Of a stretch of 64,000 nt of DNA, positions 36,312-45,269 are shown one piece after another (the stretch's first letter is position 1; every line of letters starts with the position of its first letter). Below the pieces are notes generated by a model. That model worked only from the letters and a program-made list of their open reading frames with translations, ran no database searches and was not told the origin of the DNA. Location: NCBI RefSeq assembly GCF_017301615.1, contig NZ_CP059066.1, forward strand, positions 868,001-932,000. Reading direction: 5' to 3'. The stretch is from Koleobacter methoxysyntrophicus. Lineage in GTDB: Bacteria > Bacillota > Thermosediminibacteria > Koleobacterales > Koleobacteraceae. Both the position numbers and the translations under genes were made by a program.

Positions 36312-37076
36312 TTATTGATTGATTTTAACAGTTTGAGTCAGAACCTTCTGGGCTAAAATGAAATCACTGGGTTTATCGACATCCGTCCCGATTTCGGCAT
36401 AATCGGATACTACAGCAACTGCTTTTATCCCTAACAGTTCTGATACCCTTTTCTCCAGTTCAGGAATTACAAGTTTTCCTAAAAGCAGTTTAATTACAAA
36501 GTCCCACCCGAGGATTACAGCCAGTTTAAAGGGTTTTTTCCTGTTTGCCAGTATTGCTTCTGCTTTATGTAATGTCTTTTTAATAATCCCGGGATTTACA
36601 AGGAATATATTTCCCCCTGTAAAGACCCCTTCCTTAAGCTTTACATATGTCCGCTTAACCCCCGGATATTTCTTTTCATTTGCTTCTTTTGTTATGATAG
36701 GATAATATAAATCTGCTTCCGCATGTTTGGTCTTTATGAGAAAATCCTCGACAGCTTCAGGGGTAATCATCGGTATATCGCACGATAAGATAAGGACCCT
36801 GCTGTCATCTCTCAGATATTCCACACCCAGCAGGGCATTCCTAATTATAGAATCGGTACACGGGATTATCTTTTCAACTTTACCCCTTACAAGGGGCGCA
36901 AGCTGACTCCCCGGCCCTACTATGACTGCCCTGTTTATTTCTTCTACCATGTTTACGGCATCTACGATATACTCAACCATATATTTCCCGTTGATGTTCA
37001 GGAGGGCCTTATTAGGGGAATAGTTTCGCAGTTTCCCTTTCCCCTGGTCTCCTGCCAGAATAATGGCATTTACCAT
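36312..37076 (-). CDS. MobA-like NTP transferase family protein
   Basis: A 254-residue nucleotidyltransferase-fold protein. AIILAGDQGKGKLRNYSPNKALLNI resembles the NTP loop of GlmU/MobA enzymes, with changes in the usual GxGTRM. ILSCDIPMITPEAVEDFL carries the metal-binding Asp. The C terminus ends with VSDYAEIGTDVDKPSDF, seen in the NTP_transf_3 group. The acceptor is unknown. It lies between the FCD-type GntR regulator and the EamA transporter. Confidence 0.75.
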   Translation of the reverse strand: MVNAIILAGDQGKGKLRNYSPNKALLNINGKYMVEYIVDAVNMVEEINRAVIVGPGSQLAPLVRGKVEKIIPCTDSIIRNALLGVEYLRDDSRVLILSCDIPMITPEAVEDFLIKTKHAEADLYYPIITKEANEKKYPGVKRTYVKLKEGVFTGGNIFLVNPGIIKKTLHKAEAILANRKKPFKLAVILGWDFVIKLLLGKLVIPELEKRVSELLGIKAVAVVSDYAEIGTDVDKPSDFILAQKVLTQTVKINQ

Positions 37077-37112
37077 TTATGACACATCCTTTCGCCTTTA
37101 GCTTGCAGCAAG

Positions 37113-37796
37113 CTAGTCGGTTCTTTCTTTTAGGGTATGCATGATATTGCTTTCAACATTTTCAATGTGTTCTTGAATAAGCTCCTTTGCAAGCTCGGAA
37201 TTCCGCGAGCAGATCGCCTCTACAATCCTCTCATGCTCTTCAAAGATGTCCTTTAACCTCTCGGGATTACCTGTAAGGGAGGTTATCCTGAACCGGTGGA
37301 ACTGCTCTCTGAGGTTATAAAGTATAGAAATCAGTTTTGAATTTCTGGAAGCATTATATATTATATCATGGAACTCAAGGTCCTTTTCAACAAGGGTTTC
37401 GACATCTTTTTTCTTGATACATTCCTTTGTCTGAACCAAAAGCCTTTCAAGTTCTTCCATCTCTTCTTCAGTAATCCTTTCTGCCGCAAGACTCGCAGCC
37501 AGCCCTTCAAGGCTTCCCCTTATTTCAAAAACCTCTGCTGCATCCTTTAAGGACAGGCCGGCGACATATGCCCCTTTTCTGGGAACCATAACAACAAGCC
37601 CCTCCAATTCCAGCTTCCTTATGGCTTCCCTTACCGGAGTCCTGCTGACCCCCATTTCTTCTGCCAGCTGCAGCTCCATCAGCCTCTCCCCCGGCTTTAA
37701 ATCTCCGGTTATAATGGCTTCCCTTAATGCTTCAAAAACGACTTCCCTAAGGGGTTTATAGTTATCCAGTTTTATTGTATTCAATTTCCTGGTCAA
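37113..37796 (-). CDS. GntR-family regulator with FCD domain
   Basis: A 227-residue FadR-subfamily regulator. The helix-turn-helix GVSRTPVREAIRKLELEGLV is near residue 50, and an all-helical FCD effector domain follows from about residue 85 (EIRGSLEGLAASLA, KDLEFHDIIYNAS with metal-type Asp/His). The start is the TTG at 37796, six bases after GGGAGGGG; the longer frame would overlap ispE by 80 bp, this one by 35. The effector is unknown; the downstream NTP-transferase and EamA genes are candidate targets. Confidence 0.88.
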   Translation of the reverse strand: MTRKLNTIKLDNYKPLREVVFEALREAIITGDLKPGERLMELQLAEEMGVSRTPVREAIRKLELEGLVVMVPRKGAYVAGLSLKDAAEVFEIRGSLEGLAASLAAERITEEEMEELERLLVQTKECIKKKDVETLVEKDLEFHDIIYNASRNSKLISILYNLREQFHRFRITSLTGNPERLKDIFEEHERIVEAICSRNSELAKELIQEHIENVESNIMHTLKERTD

Positions 37797-38697
37797 GGTT
37801 TTCCCCTCCCTGAATATCCATATTATCACATACACCTGCATTATAGTTTTTGCACAAAAAAAACTCCCCGTTCAGCTCCTGTTTAACTGCATCCAGAGCT
37901 TGCCGGGCCTGTTTTTTGTTTTTAAATAAACCGAAAACCGTTGGACCGCTTCCTGACATAATGCTGCCCAGGGCATGATTTTCCAGAAAAAGCCCTTTTA
38001 TTTTCCTTATAACCGGGTATTTATGTGCTATAATTTCCTCAAAAACATTGGACATTTTTTTCCCTATGTCCTCCAGCTTCCCTGAAAGAATAGCCTTTTT
38101 CAAACCTTCTATATCGGGTTTTTCCCTGACTCGCATTTTATCTATTTCACTGTAGGCCCACGCCGTAGAAACCGATATGCCGTAAGGTTTTACAAGTGCA
38201 ATCCATACAGGCGGTACCGGTGGGAGGACCTTCAGTTTTTCCCCTATACCCGTTGCATGAGCCGTTTTATTCAGTATACAGAAAGGCACATCAGCACCCA
38301 GTTCTCTGCCAATTTCGACCAACTGCTCTTCTGAAAGCCCGAGATTCCACATAAAATTAATTCCCTTCAGCACAGCAGCAGCATTACTGCTGCCCCCTGC
38401 AAGACCTGCACATACCGGTATGGTTTTATATATCTTAATATAAATCCCCTTATCTATTCCCAGGTCACCAATGATTTTTCGTGCAGCAGCAAAGGCCAGA
38501 TTCGATTCATCGAGGGGTATCTCTGCCAGATTACACTCTACCTCTATCCCCCTTTCCCTGGTTTCAAGGGAAATGGTATCTGCCAGGTCAATGGTTTCCA
38601 TAATCATATCAACCTCGTGGTAGCCATCGGGCCTTTTATTCAAAACGTCCAGTGCCAGGTTGATTTTAGCCCTCGCCTTAACAGTTATGGCATCCAA
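37762..38697 (-). CDS. ispE: 4-diphosphocytidyl-2-C-methyl-D-erythritol kinase
   Basis: A 311-residue GHMP kinase. AKINLALDVLNKRPDGYHEVDM at the N terminus, the ATP loop VCAGLAGGSSNAAAVL near residue 92, and GSIMSGSGPTVFGLF near 250. It acts in the MEP isoprenoid pathway. A C-terminal tail of about 25 residues beyond the usual end overlaps the GntR gene start. The neighbourhood matches Bacillus ispE next to purR. Confidence 0.95.
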   Translation of the reverse strand: MDAITVKARAKINLALDVLNKRPDGYHEVDMIMETIDLADTISLETRERGIEVECNLAEIPLDESNLAFAAARKIIGDLGIDKGIYIKIYKTIPVCAGLAGGSSNAAAVLKGINFMWNLGLSEEQLVEIGRELGADVPFCILNKTAHATGIGEKLKVLPPVPPVWIALVKPYGISVSTAWAYSEIDKMRVREKPDIEGLKKAILSGKLEDIGKKMSNVFEEIIAHKYPVIRKIKGLFLENHALGSIMSGSGPTVFGLFKNKKQARQALDAVKQELNGEFFLCKNYNAGVCDNMDIQGGENLDQEIEYNKTG

Positions 38698-38772
38698 ATT
38701 ATCACCTCAAAAACTGCACAATATATCATACAATATATTTTATACATTAATTTCAAAAATCCTTCTTTATTT

Positions 38773-38799
38773 TAAAAAAAGGGCTGTCGAACCGGCCCT
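38773..38799 (-). terminator. Terminator after cphA
   Basis: Minus-strand GGGC and GCCC arms with an inner pair form a short stem directly after the cphA stop, followed by seven T. Confidence 0.7.
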
Positions 38800-38800
38800 T

Positions 38801-41458
38801 CTACCCGGCTGTTTCCCCAGCAGTATTCTTTTTAACAGCCGCGATATTCCTTTCAAATTCCATTTTAACCTCTTCAATGGCGTTAATAACACGGTCGAAT
38901 TTTTCGTAAAAGATAATCACCATGTCACCTTCTGACGCGCCGGCTATCGCGTGCTTAACCGCTTCTTTTTCCGAAAGTATGATCTTTATCTTTTCCTTTT
39001 TCATACCTCCTAAAAGGGCACCTTTCTCAAGGAGGGATGCTACTTCACCTGGGTTTCTCCCCCTCAAGTCCTCATCCTCTTTTATTATAAGGGAATTAAA
39101 CCCTTTTCCCGCAACCTTTCCTAAATTAATTATACTATCATCCCTTCTATCTCCGGGACAGGTTATAACTCCTATCAGGTTTATGAAACCCAGATGTTTT
39201 GCCGTACTGATAATATTTTCAACTCCCGCCGGGTTATGTCCGTAGTCTATCATGACCTTTATGCCCGAGATTTCTATTATATTTAACCGGCCGGGGTTGG
39301 TCTCTATATTAGATTTAAAGCTCCTCATTGCCTTTTTAGCGGATTCAACGGGGATTCCCAATCCTATTACTGCCGATACGGCCGCAAGGGAATTTGCAAT
39401 GTTGTGTTTTGCCTTCCCCTTTAAGGTAGCAGGTATATGGGTGACCTTAATAACCCTTTTGGTCTCATCTCCCCGCGCCAAGGTAATCCATCCGTTTCTA
39501 ACATATACGGCTGTACCGCCTTCTGCCAGGTGTTTTTTTATAACAATGTTATCCTCTTCACAGGAAAAAAATATAACCCTGCCGCGAGCACGTTTAACGA
39601 GCCTGACAACATAGGGGTCATCGGCATTAAGCACCGAACAGCCGTCATCCTTAACCGCTTCAACGACCAGAGATTTAACCATAGCCATATCATCAAGGGT
39701 TTCAATTCCGTTCTGGCCCAGGTGGTCTTCTGCTATATTTGTGATAACACCTACATCACTGAGGTCATACCCAAGGCCGTCCCTTATTATGCCGCCTCTG
39801 GCAGTTTCGAGAACGGCGGCATCTACATCAGGGGCCATCAATACTGTTTTAGCACTTGTAGGGCCGGTAGTATCCCCTTCCATTATCCTCTTTCCATTTA
39901 TATATATTCCATCAGTTGTAGTCATTCCTACATTATAGCCCGAAACCTTTAAGATATGGCCTATCATTCTGGTAGTGGTGGTTTTGCCGTTAGTACCCGT
40001 AATAGAAACAATGGGAATCCTTGATTCCCTTCCTGCGGGAAACAGCATATCTACGATATCGGCCGCCACATTCCTGGGTTCGCCCTGAACAGGATAATGG
40101 TGCATCCTTATTCCGGGGGCCGCATTCACCTCTATAACGGCACCCCCTGTTTCGCAAACGGGAAGGGAGATATCTTCTGTAGTAATATCCACCCCGGCCA
40201 CATCAAGGCCTATCAGTTTGACGGCCCTTTCCGCCAGAAGGGCATTTTCGGGATGGATCTTATCGGTAACATCAACAGCCGTCCCTCCTGTACTCAGATT
40301 GCCGTTTTCCCTTAAAAAAATCTGTTTGCCCTTTTCCGGGACGGACTCAAGGGTCAGCCTCTGCCTCGCCAGGACCATAATAACCACAGGGTCTATCTTT
40401 ATCCTTGTAAGCGGTTTTTCGTGCTGCTCACCCCTGATGGGATCTTCGTTTACTATATCTATCAGTTCCCGGATGGTATGTATACCGTCTCCTACTACAT
40501 GAGCGGGAATCCTTTCAGAAACGGCACATGTCCTTCCGTTAACAACCAAAACCCTATAATGGCGGCCTTTGATGAATTTTTCAACTATAATCTTATGGCT
40601 GTAAACCGATGCCACCCTGAAAGCCGTTCTTACATCGGCCTCATTTGTGAGATTTAAAGACACTCCCTTCCCCTGGTTGCCATCACAGGGCTTTATAACC
40701 ACAGGAAAACCTATATTAACTGCAAGATTCAATGCCTCATCTTCATTATATGCTACACCGCCGCAAGGAACCGGTATTCCTCCTTTGCTCAAAATCTGTT
40801 TCGTCAGGGTTTTATCACAGGCAATATCTACCCCTAAGCAACTGGTTTTATCGGTTATGGTAGCCATGATTCGCCTCTGGTTTTTGCCGTACCCCAGCTG
40901 CAATAAACTCTCGTTATTAAGCCTTATAACCGGTATCCCCCTTTTTTTCGCTTCATCTGTGATGGCTTTTGTACTCGGCCCCAGTTCTTTTAGAGATGCT
41001 TCCCTTTCAATTCTTTTCAGCTCTTTCATTATATCTATCTGAGCCTTTCCTGAAACTATATCTTTAACTGTTCTGAAGGCCAATTCAGCAACTTCTTCAC
41101 CTACAACCCTGGACCTGTATTCAAATATTATGTTATATATCCCCCTTTCTCCGGCTCCCCTGGTCTTTCCATAATAGATGTCATATCCTAGGATACCCTG
41201 CAGTTCAAGGGCTATATGTTCTATAACATGGGCCAGATAGGTCCCTTCTTCAAGTCTCCTTATAAATCCCCCCGGTCTGCCCACGGAGCAGCGGTGCGTG
41301 TTAAGACCGGGAAGGAGTTCAATCAGGCTTTCATTAAAACCAGGAATATCTTTAGTAGGGATGTCATCAAAAGCCTTTATATCTACTGTCATTTTAATAA
41401 CGGGCCGGTGGCTGTATATATTTCTGCCTTCTATAGCACGTATGTCCAGGACCTCCAT
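38801..41458 (-). CDS. cphA: Cyanophycin synthetase
   Basis: An 885-residue CphA. The N-terminal domain (about 1-160) is followed by an ATP-grasp domain (about 210-470, GFPVVIKPCDGNQGKGVSLNL, VIEVNAAPGIRMHHYP), and a Mur-ligase-like C-terminal half with the P-loop VSITGTNGKTTTTRMIG near 490. It polymerises Asp and Arg into cyanophycin, a nitrogen reserve. The start ATG at 41458 has AAGGAGG eight bases upstream; a longer frame to 41533 lacks one. cphB is immediately upstream in the same operon. Confidence 0.95.
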   Translation of the reverse strand: MEVLDIRAIEGRNIYSHRPVIKMTVDIKAFDDIPTKDIPGFNESLIELLPGLNTHRCSVGRPGGFIRRLEEGTYLAHVIEHIALELQGILGYDIYYGKTRGAGERGIYNIIFEYRSRVVGEEVAELAFRTVKDIVSGKAQIDIMKELKRIEREASLKELGPSTKAITDEAKKRGIPVIRLNNESLLQLGYGKNQRRIMATITDKTSCLGVDIACDKTLTKQILSKGGIPVPCGGVAYNEDEALNLAVNIGFPVVIKPCDGNQGKGVSLNLTNEADVRTAFRVASVYSHKIIVEKFIKGRHYRVLVVNGRTCAVSERIPAHVVGDGIHTIRELIDIVNEDPIRGEQHEKPLTRIKIDPVVIMVLARQRLTLESVPEKGKQIFLRENGNLSTGGTAVDVTDKIHPENALLAERAVKLIGLDVAGVDITTEDISLPVCETGGAVIEVNAAPGIRMHHYPVQGEPRNVAADIVDMLFPAGRESRIPIVSITGTNGKTTTTRMIGHILKVSGYNVGMTTTDGIYINGKRIMEGDTTGPTSAKTVLMAPDVDAAVLETARGGIIRDGLGYDLSDVGVITNIAEDHLGQNGIETLDDMAMVKSLVVEAVKDDGCSVLNADDPYVVRLVKRARGRVIFFSCEEDNIVIKKHLAEGGTAVYVRNGWITLARGDETKRVIKVTHIPATLKGKAKHNIANSLAAVSAVIGLGIPVESAKKAMRSFKSNIETNPGRLNIIEISGIKVMIDYGHNPAGVENIISTAKHLGFINLIGVITCPGDRRDDSIINLGKVAGKGFNSLIIKEDEDLRGRNPGEVASLLEKGALLGGMKKEKIKIILSEKEAVKHAIAGASEGDMVIIFYEKFDRVINAIEEVKMEFERNIAAVKKNTAGETAG

Positions 41459-41565
41459 TTTAAAATCCTCCTTGTATTTATAGAAAGACTTAAGGAATAA
41501 AAAACAAATCAGCCATAAATTTATATTTCCCAAGTTCTAAAAAAGTATTCGAAATGCAACCCTCT

Positions 41566-42375
41566 TTATCCGGGTATCAATGGTCTTCTTTTCTTTAAGT
41601 CAAAAGAAAACCCTGAAGGAAGAACATGAAGGCAGATATCCGTTAAGGCCAGAGGTTCATTTTCATTCAGTTCCGATACATTAGTGAAGGTAATCCCCCT
41701 TCCATCGATTACAATGACGGTCCGGGAACCTACAACCCTAAATATTCCCTCCGGTTCAACAATGATAGCTGTATCTTCATCAATCCCCACTCCCAAGATG
41801 TAGGGATTTCGGGCAACAGCATCTAAAAGACGGCCTATCCTGCCCCTTTGGGCAAAATGCTGGTCTATCACCACTTCTTCTAAAAATCCCATACCGGGTG
41901 CCATATTTACAGCATCTTTTTTGGGTGAATCGTCGCTTTTCCCCTCCACGATCATATTGTCGCTCATGGCCGAAGCCCCGGCACTGGTCCCGGCAATAAC
42001 TACCCCTGATTCATAGCAGCGGTACAGGGCTTCATATACAGGGGTCCCCCCCAGCAGGCTGGTTATTCTCAGTTGGTCTCCACCAGTAAAGAATATCCCT
42101 GTGGCTTCCTTGATAATATCGATAATTTTTTGATCCGCAGCCTTTTCCCTGGAATCGATATTTACCGGTTTGACCTCTTTTATACCTAAATGTTTAAAAA
42201 TTCGGATATACTCCTTTTCCACGGCCTCCGACTTCAGGGTTGCCGTAGTCACTATAACAAGACTGGCACTTTCACCGCCCATCAGTTCAGCCACTGTGCG
42301 GAGAATAACACATTTTCCTTTTTTATCTTCTCCTCCCCCTATTATTATCAGCTTCCCTTTCACCTTTTCCCCCAT
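41566..42375 (-). CDS. cphB: Cyanophycinase
   Basis: A 269-residue serine peptidase of family S51. The nucleophile is in IAGTSAGASAMS near residue 127, and LIIIGGGEDKKG, FFTGGDQLRI and the catalytic-site segment DQHFAQRGRIGRL are present. It cleaves cyanophycin to Asp-Arg dipeptides. The ATG at 42375 sits five bases after AAAGGTGG, whereas the GTG at 42384 lies within it. It lies about 100 bp before cphA, so synthesis and breakdown are co-transcribed. Confidence 0.93.
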   Translation of the reverse strand: MGEKVKGKLIIIGGGEDKKGKCVILRTVAELMGGESASLVIVTTATLKSEAVEKEYIRIFKHLGIKEVKPVNIDSREKAADQKIIDIIKEATGIFFTGGDQLRITSLLGGTPVYEALYRCYESGVVIAGTSAGASAMSDNMIVEGKSDDSPKKDAVNMAPGMGFLEEVVIDQHFAQRGRIGRLLDAVARNPYILGVGIDEDTAIIVEPEGIFRVVGSRTVIVIDGRGITFTNVSELNENEPLALTDICLHVLPSGFSFDLKKRRPLIPG

Positions 42376-42396
42376 ATTGTCCACCTTTTTTTCATT

Positions 42397-42501
42397 AATA
42401 TGACTATTTACTTTTCTCAGGATACGGCAAGCCCGGTTGAATAAATGGCAAACACATAAGCGACTGTTAATTTGGCTGCTAGCCTGTGATGGCGGAGAGC
42501 T
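42397..42501 (-). repeat. Dispersed intergenic element, copy B (upstream of cphB)
   Basis: On the minus strand it reads AGCTCTCCGCCATCACAGGC, then a GGCT-AGC-AGCC hairpin, CAGTCGC..GTGTTTGCC, TTCAACC, CCGTATCCTGAG and AAATAGTCA. It aligns with copies A and C. It ends about 20 bp before the cphB start. No open frame is shared by the copies. Confidence 0.8.
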
Positions 42502-42561
42502 CTGATAATTATTTTTTCTTCAAAGGGCAGGGTTTATGCAATATAAAACCGGAACTAAAAC

Positions 42562-42587
42562 AAAAACCCGCGAACCTCTGTCGCGGG
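42562..42587 (-). terminator. Terminator after the DUF3794/LysM gene
   Basis: Minus-strand CCCGCGA (42581-42587 complement) pairs with TCGCGGG and is followed by TTTTTG, just after the stop at 42597. Confidence 0.85.
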
Positions 42588-42596
42588 ATAAGGCCC

Positions 42597-44177
42597 TTAA
42601 GGGATAATCAATTTTTGCCCCGGCATGATTAGGTCGGGATTTTTAATGTTGTTGGCCCTTACAATGGCATCTATAGTTGTATTATACCTCTTGGCTATCT
42701 TCCATAATGTGTCTCCCCTCTGGACTATATAGATTCTCACAGTGGGCTTTTCCTTCTCCGGCGGGTATGGGTACTTTTCTTTATCTACCTCACTTACACC
42801 GACAACAACCTCCAGTTCTACCGTTTCAGTTACTTTCGCAAATATCCCCAGAACTACCCTAACTTCGTATTCTTTGTGGTTAACCAAACTAAAGCTTACA
42901 TGCTCAACCATTACGTGGACTTCTACATCCATTCCCTTCTTTGCCCCGGGAATCTCTACAAACTGCGTAAACGGAATCTCTCCTTCGGTATAGTGGAGGG
43001 GTTGTTGCGGGCACACTTCTGCCACCTCAGCAACATAAAGGGTTTCAATATTGATGCTCCCTTCAATAATAACCTTATTATCAATAATGCTCTTTTCATC
43101 TATCTTTGCACTTGCCTTTACATTATATATCTGTTCTATGGGCGGTTTTTCAGACGGGACTTCCAGTACATCCTTTATAACCGACTGGGTTGTATCCTCC
43201 CCTATGACCTGAGCTACTTTCAACTTTTCTTTCTTAAGATGGATAGGCGAGGAAGGGCAGTAGGCATCCACCACAACATCGAGCTGTTCCGTGCTGGTTA
43301 CCTTAGCAAAGAGTTCCAGGACGGCTTCTACCGTAACCGTTCTGGCATTTTTCCTGCGGCCCCGTGCATTTTCAACAACAACCCTTACTATTGCCGTCAT
43401 ATCGGGCTCTGCTCCCGGAATCTCTACAAAATGGGTAAAGGGAATCCGGCCTTCGGCAAAGTGCACGGGCTGCTGGGGCATATCTTCCGGTACGTCAGCC
43501 ACATAAAGGACCTTGACATCGAGAGTGCCATCTACAATAACCTTATCCTCTATTACCTTGACCTCTTTCTCTTCCACCGAAACGTCTACCTTTATTATCT
43601 CCTGAATATTCGGTTTTTCCGCAGGGATATCTACTTCATCCTTAACAACGGTCTGGGAGAAATTCTCTCCTATAATATCATCTACCTTTATCGTTTCTTT
43701 AAGAACCTGGCAGTCGGGCCCTTTGATATCGGTAACAACTTCTACTTCTATTGCTTTAGTTATCTTCGCGAACAGGTCCAGAACGATTTTCACATCGGCT
43801 ATCCTCGAATTTTTAACATCGAAGTTCACGTAATCTATATCGGCTACTACAGAGACATCCATTTTAGGTTTGGCACCGGGTACTTTTATAAAGGTGCTGA
43901 AGTTTATAGTTCCTTCCATAAAATGAACGGGTTGTTCCATATCTACATCTGCCACATACATAACCCTTACATCAATTTCTCCTTCAATTATCACCTTCCC
44001 CTCGATTACCTCAATATCCAGGGTTGCCGTATTAAGGTTTGCATCGACGGATATTACCCTCTGTATGTCAGGTTTTCCCGCAGGGACTGCTACCGTACCG
44101 TCAACCATTACCTGGGTGGATTGTTCTCCTACAACCTGACTGACCTTTACAACATCCTTTACTACCTGTACTCCCAT
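42597..44177 (-). CDS. DUF3794 (SPOCS) repeat protein with C-terminal LysM
   Basis: A 526-residue protein made of three similar modules of about 150 residues, followed by a LysM domain (YIVQRGDTLWKIAKRYNTTI, near residue 478). Each module has the pattern VVKDVLEVPxxKPxIEQI, then a VIVDGxxxVKVLYVADV strand, PQQPVHFxEG and FTxFVEIPGA. DUF3794/SPOCS plus LysM is the layout of spore coat and cortex morphogenetic proteins such as SafA or SpoVID relatives. The LysM would bind peptidoglycan. There is no signal peptide, consistent with action in the mother cell. It has GGGGG before the ATG. Confidence 0.9.
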   Translation of the reverse strand: MGVQVVKDVVKVSQVVGEQSTQVMVDGTVAVPAGKPDIQRVISVDANLNTATLDIEVIEGKVIIEGEIDVRVMYVADVDMEQPVHFMEGTINFSTFIKVPGAKPKMDVSVVADIDYVNFDVKNSRIADVKIVLDLFAKITKAIEVEVVTDIKGPDCQVLKETIKVDDIIGENFSQTVVKDEVDIPAEKPNIQEIIKVDVSVEEKEVKVIEDKVIVDGTLDVKVLYVADVPEDMPQQPVHFAEGRIPFTHFVEIPGAEPDMTAIVRVVVENARGRRKNARTVTVEAVLELFAKVTSTEQLDVVVDAYCPSSPIHLKKEKLKVAQVIGEDTTQSVIKDVLEVPSEKPPIEQIYNVKASAKIDEKSIIDNKVIIEGSINIETLYVAEVAEVCPQQPLHYTEGEIPFTQFVEIPGAKKGMDVEVHVMVEHVSFSLVNHKEYEVRVVLGIFAKVTETVELEVVVGVSEVDKEKYPYPPEKEKPTVRIYIVQRGDTLWKIAKRYNTTIDAIVRANNIKNPDLIMPGQKLIIP

Positions 44178-44265
44178 TTTCCATAATACCCCCTTTCAAA
44201 GAAAATCTTCCTTACATATAATAATATATGACCGGCATCATAAATATGCCACCAATTTCAGGGGT

Positions 44266-44294
44266 ACAAAAAAAGATGGCAATTCTGCCATCTT
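44266..44294 (-). terminator. Terminator after the CAP-domain gene
   Basis: Minus-strand AAGATGGCA and TGCCATCTT pair perfectly (44273-44294) around a 4-nt loop, followed by seven T. Confidence 0.92.
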
Positions 44295-44304
44295 ACTTTC
44301 ACCT

Positions 44305-44967
44305 TTATTTAGATATAAAGAGCTGGGTAAACATCTTCCCGTAAGGTCCCCCGTCGATAATCCCGATACCCACATGGGTATAGTTCGGGTTTAAAATATT
44401 TCTCCTGTGACCCGGGCTGTTCATCAGGGAACTGTGAGCTTTCTCTACAGTTGGAGCCCCCGCTATGTTTTCCCCCGCATACTTATAGCTGATACCGTAG
44501 GATTTCATCATTTCGAAAGGAGAGCCGTAAACGGGTGAATTATGACCGAAATAGTTATTTTCTATCATGTCCCTGCTCTTCATCCTGGCCAGCTTGATTA
44601 GCTCCTTATCAGGAATCAATGGAGCCAGGCCGGCCTTTTCCCTCTCTGAATTTACCAGCTCCAACATCTTCTGTTCATCGACGGTCATATAGCCTGAGGA
44701 AGGAACCTGGGATTCCCCCGGGGAGAGTGGTAACGGCTCCTCTGCCACAGGGGTCTGGGAAACTGGAGGTTTTACTTCAAATCCGTAAGGGGTTTCTTTA
44801 ATAATTCTGAAGATATAATTATAAGGGTAAGTTATGGCGTATCTGTAAGTATATGTTGTCCTGTATACCCTGTAAACAGTGTAAGCCTGTCCTTCTTTTA
44901 CTGTTACCAGTGACATTGTTAAAAACAACAACATCAATATCCCGATAATGCGTACAGTTTTTTTCAA
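44305..44967 (-). CDS. Secreted CAP-domain (SCP/YkwD-like) protein
   Basis: A 220-residue protein with an N-terminal signal sequence (KKTVRIIGILMLLFLTMSLV), a linker rich in Pro, and a C-terminal CAP domain from about residue 100 (LELVNSEREKAGLAPL, MIENNYFGHNSP, GENIAGA, HRRNILNPNYTHVGIG). This is the YkwD-type architecture common in spore formers; the molecular role is not settled. The start is TTG at 44967 behind AAGGAGG. A repeated Tyr/Arg/Thr segment (residues 30-52) follows the signal. Confidence 0.9.
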   Translation of the reverse strand: MKKTVRIIGILMLLFLTMSLVTVKEGQAYTVYRVYRTTYTYRYAITYPYNYIFRIIKETPYGFEVKPPVSQTPVAEEPLPLSPGESQVPSSGYMTVDEQKMLELVNSEREKAGLAPLIPDKELIKLARMKSRDMIENNYFGHNSPVYGSPFEMMKSYGISYKYAGENIAGAPTVEKAHSSLMNSPGHRRNILNPNYTHVGIGIIDGGPYGKMFTQLFISK

Positions 44968-45269
44968 AAAAATTCCTCCTTTTCCTTTATGATCCTCATG
45001 CGGGATACTAAGGGGCCTTGCATAATAGTATAAACATTTAAACGTTTTTTTTCAAAAGCCTCTGTCCCCCGTAAGCCGATAAAACAGGCCTGAACCATCT
45101 ATTTTATGTAAACATATCTTTTCATTGTAGCGGCACCAAAAATATTGCAGGTTAGCATCTGTATGGTAATATATTTTTGATGAGGTTATATATGGTCTTA
45201 AAGGAAAAAGGGCAGAAAACCGACATATCCCGCCCTTTTGTCATCGATTGCTGCATCACCGGCTGAATC
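44968..45269. other. Intergenic region upstream of the CAP-domain gene
   Basis: About 300 bp. It contains the terminator of the upstream protease-like gene at 45206-45239 and an AT-rich presumed promoter region for the CAP gene. I could not identify a promoter of good quality or any gene. Confidence 0.5.
45206..45239 (-). terminator. Terminator after the protease-like gene
   Basis: Arms AAAAGGGC (45206-45213) and GCCCTTTT (45232-45239) pair across an 18-nt loop. On the minus strand the second arm runs into T-rich sequence. Confidence 0.65.

Noticed and set aside
42530-42553. Similarity of GTTTATGCAA..AAACCGGAA here and near 32160
   Set aside because: The shared stretch is short and AT-rich with no extended alignment; not enough for a second repeat family.
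42876-44186. 436-codon plus-strand open frame
   Set aside because: It is antisense to the DUF3794/LysM gene, rich in Tyr, Phe and Ile, and has no family resemblance; the repeated sense modules explain its length.
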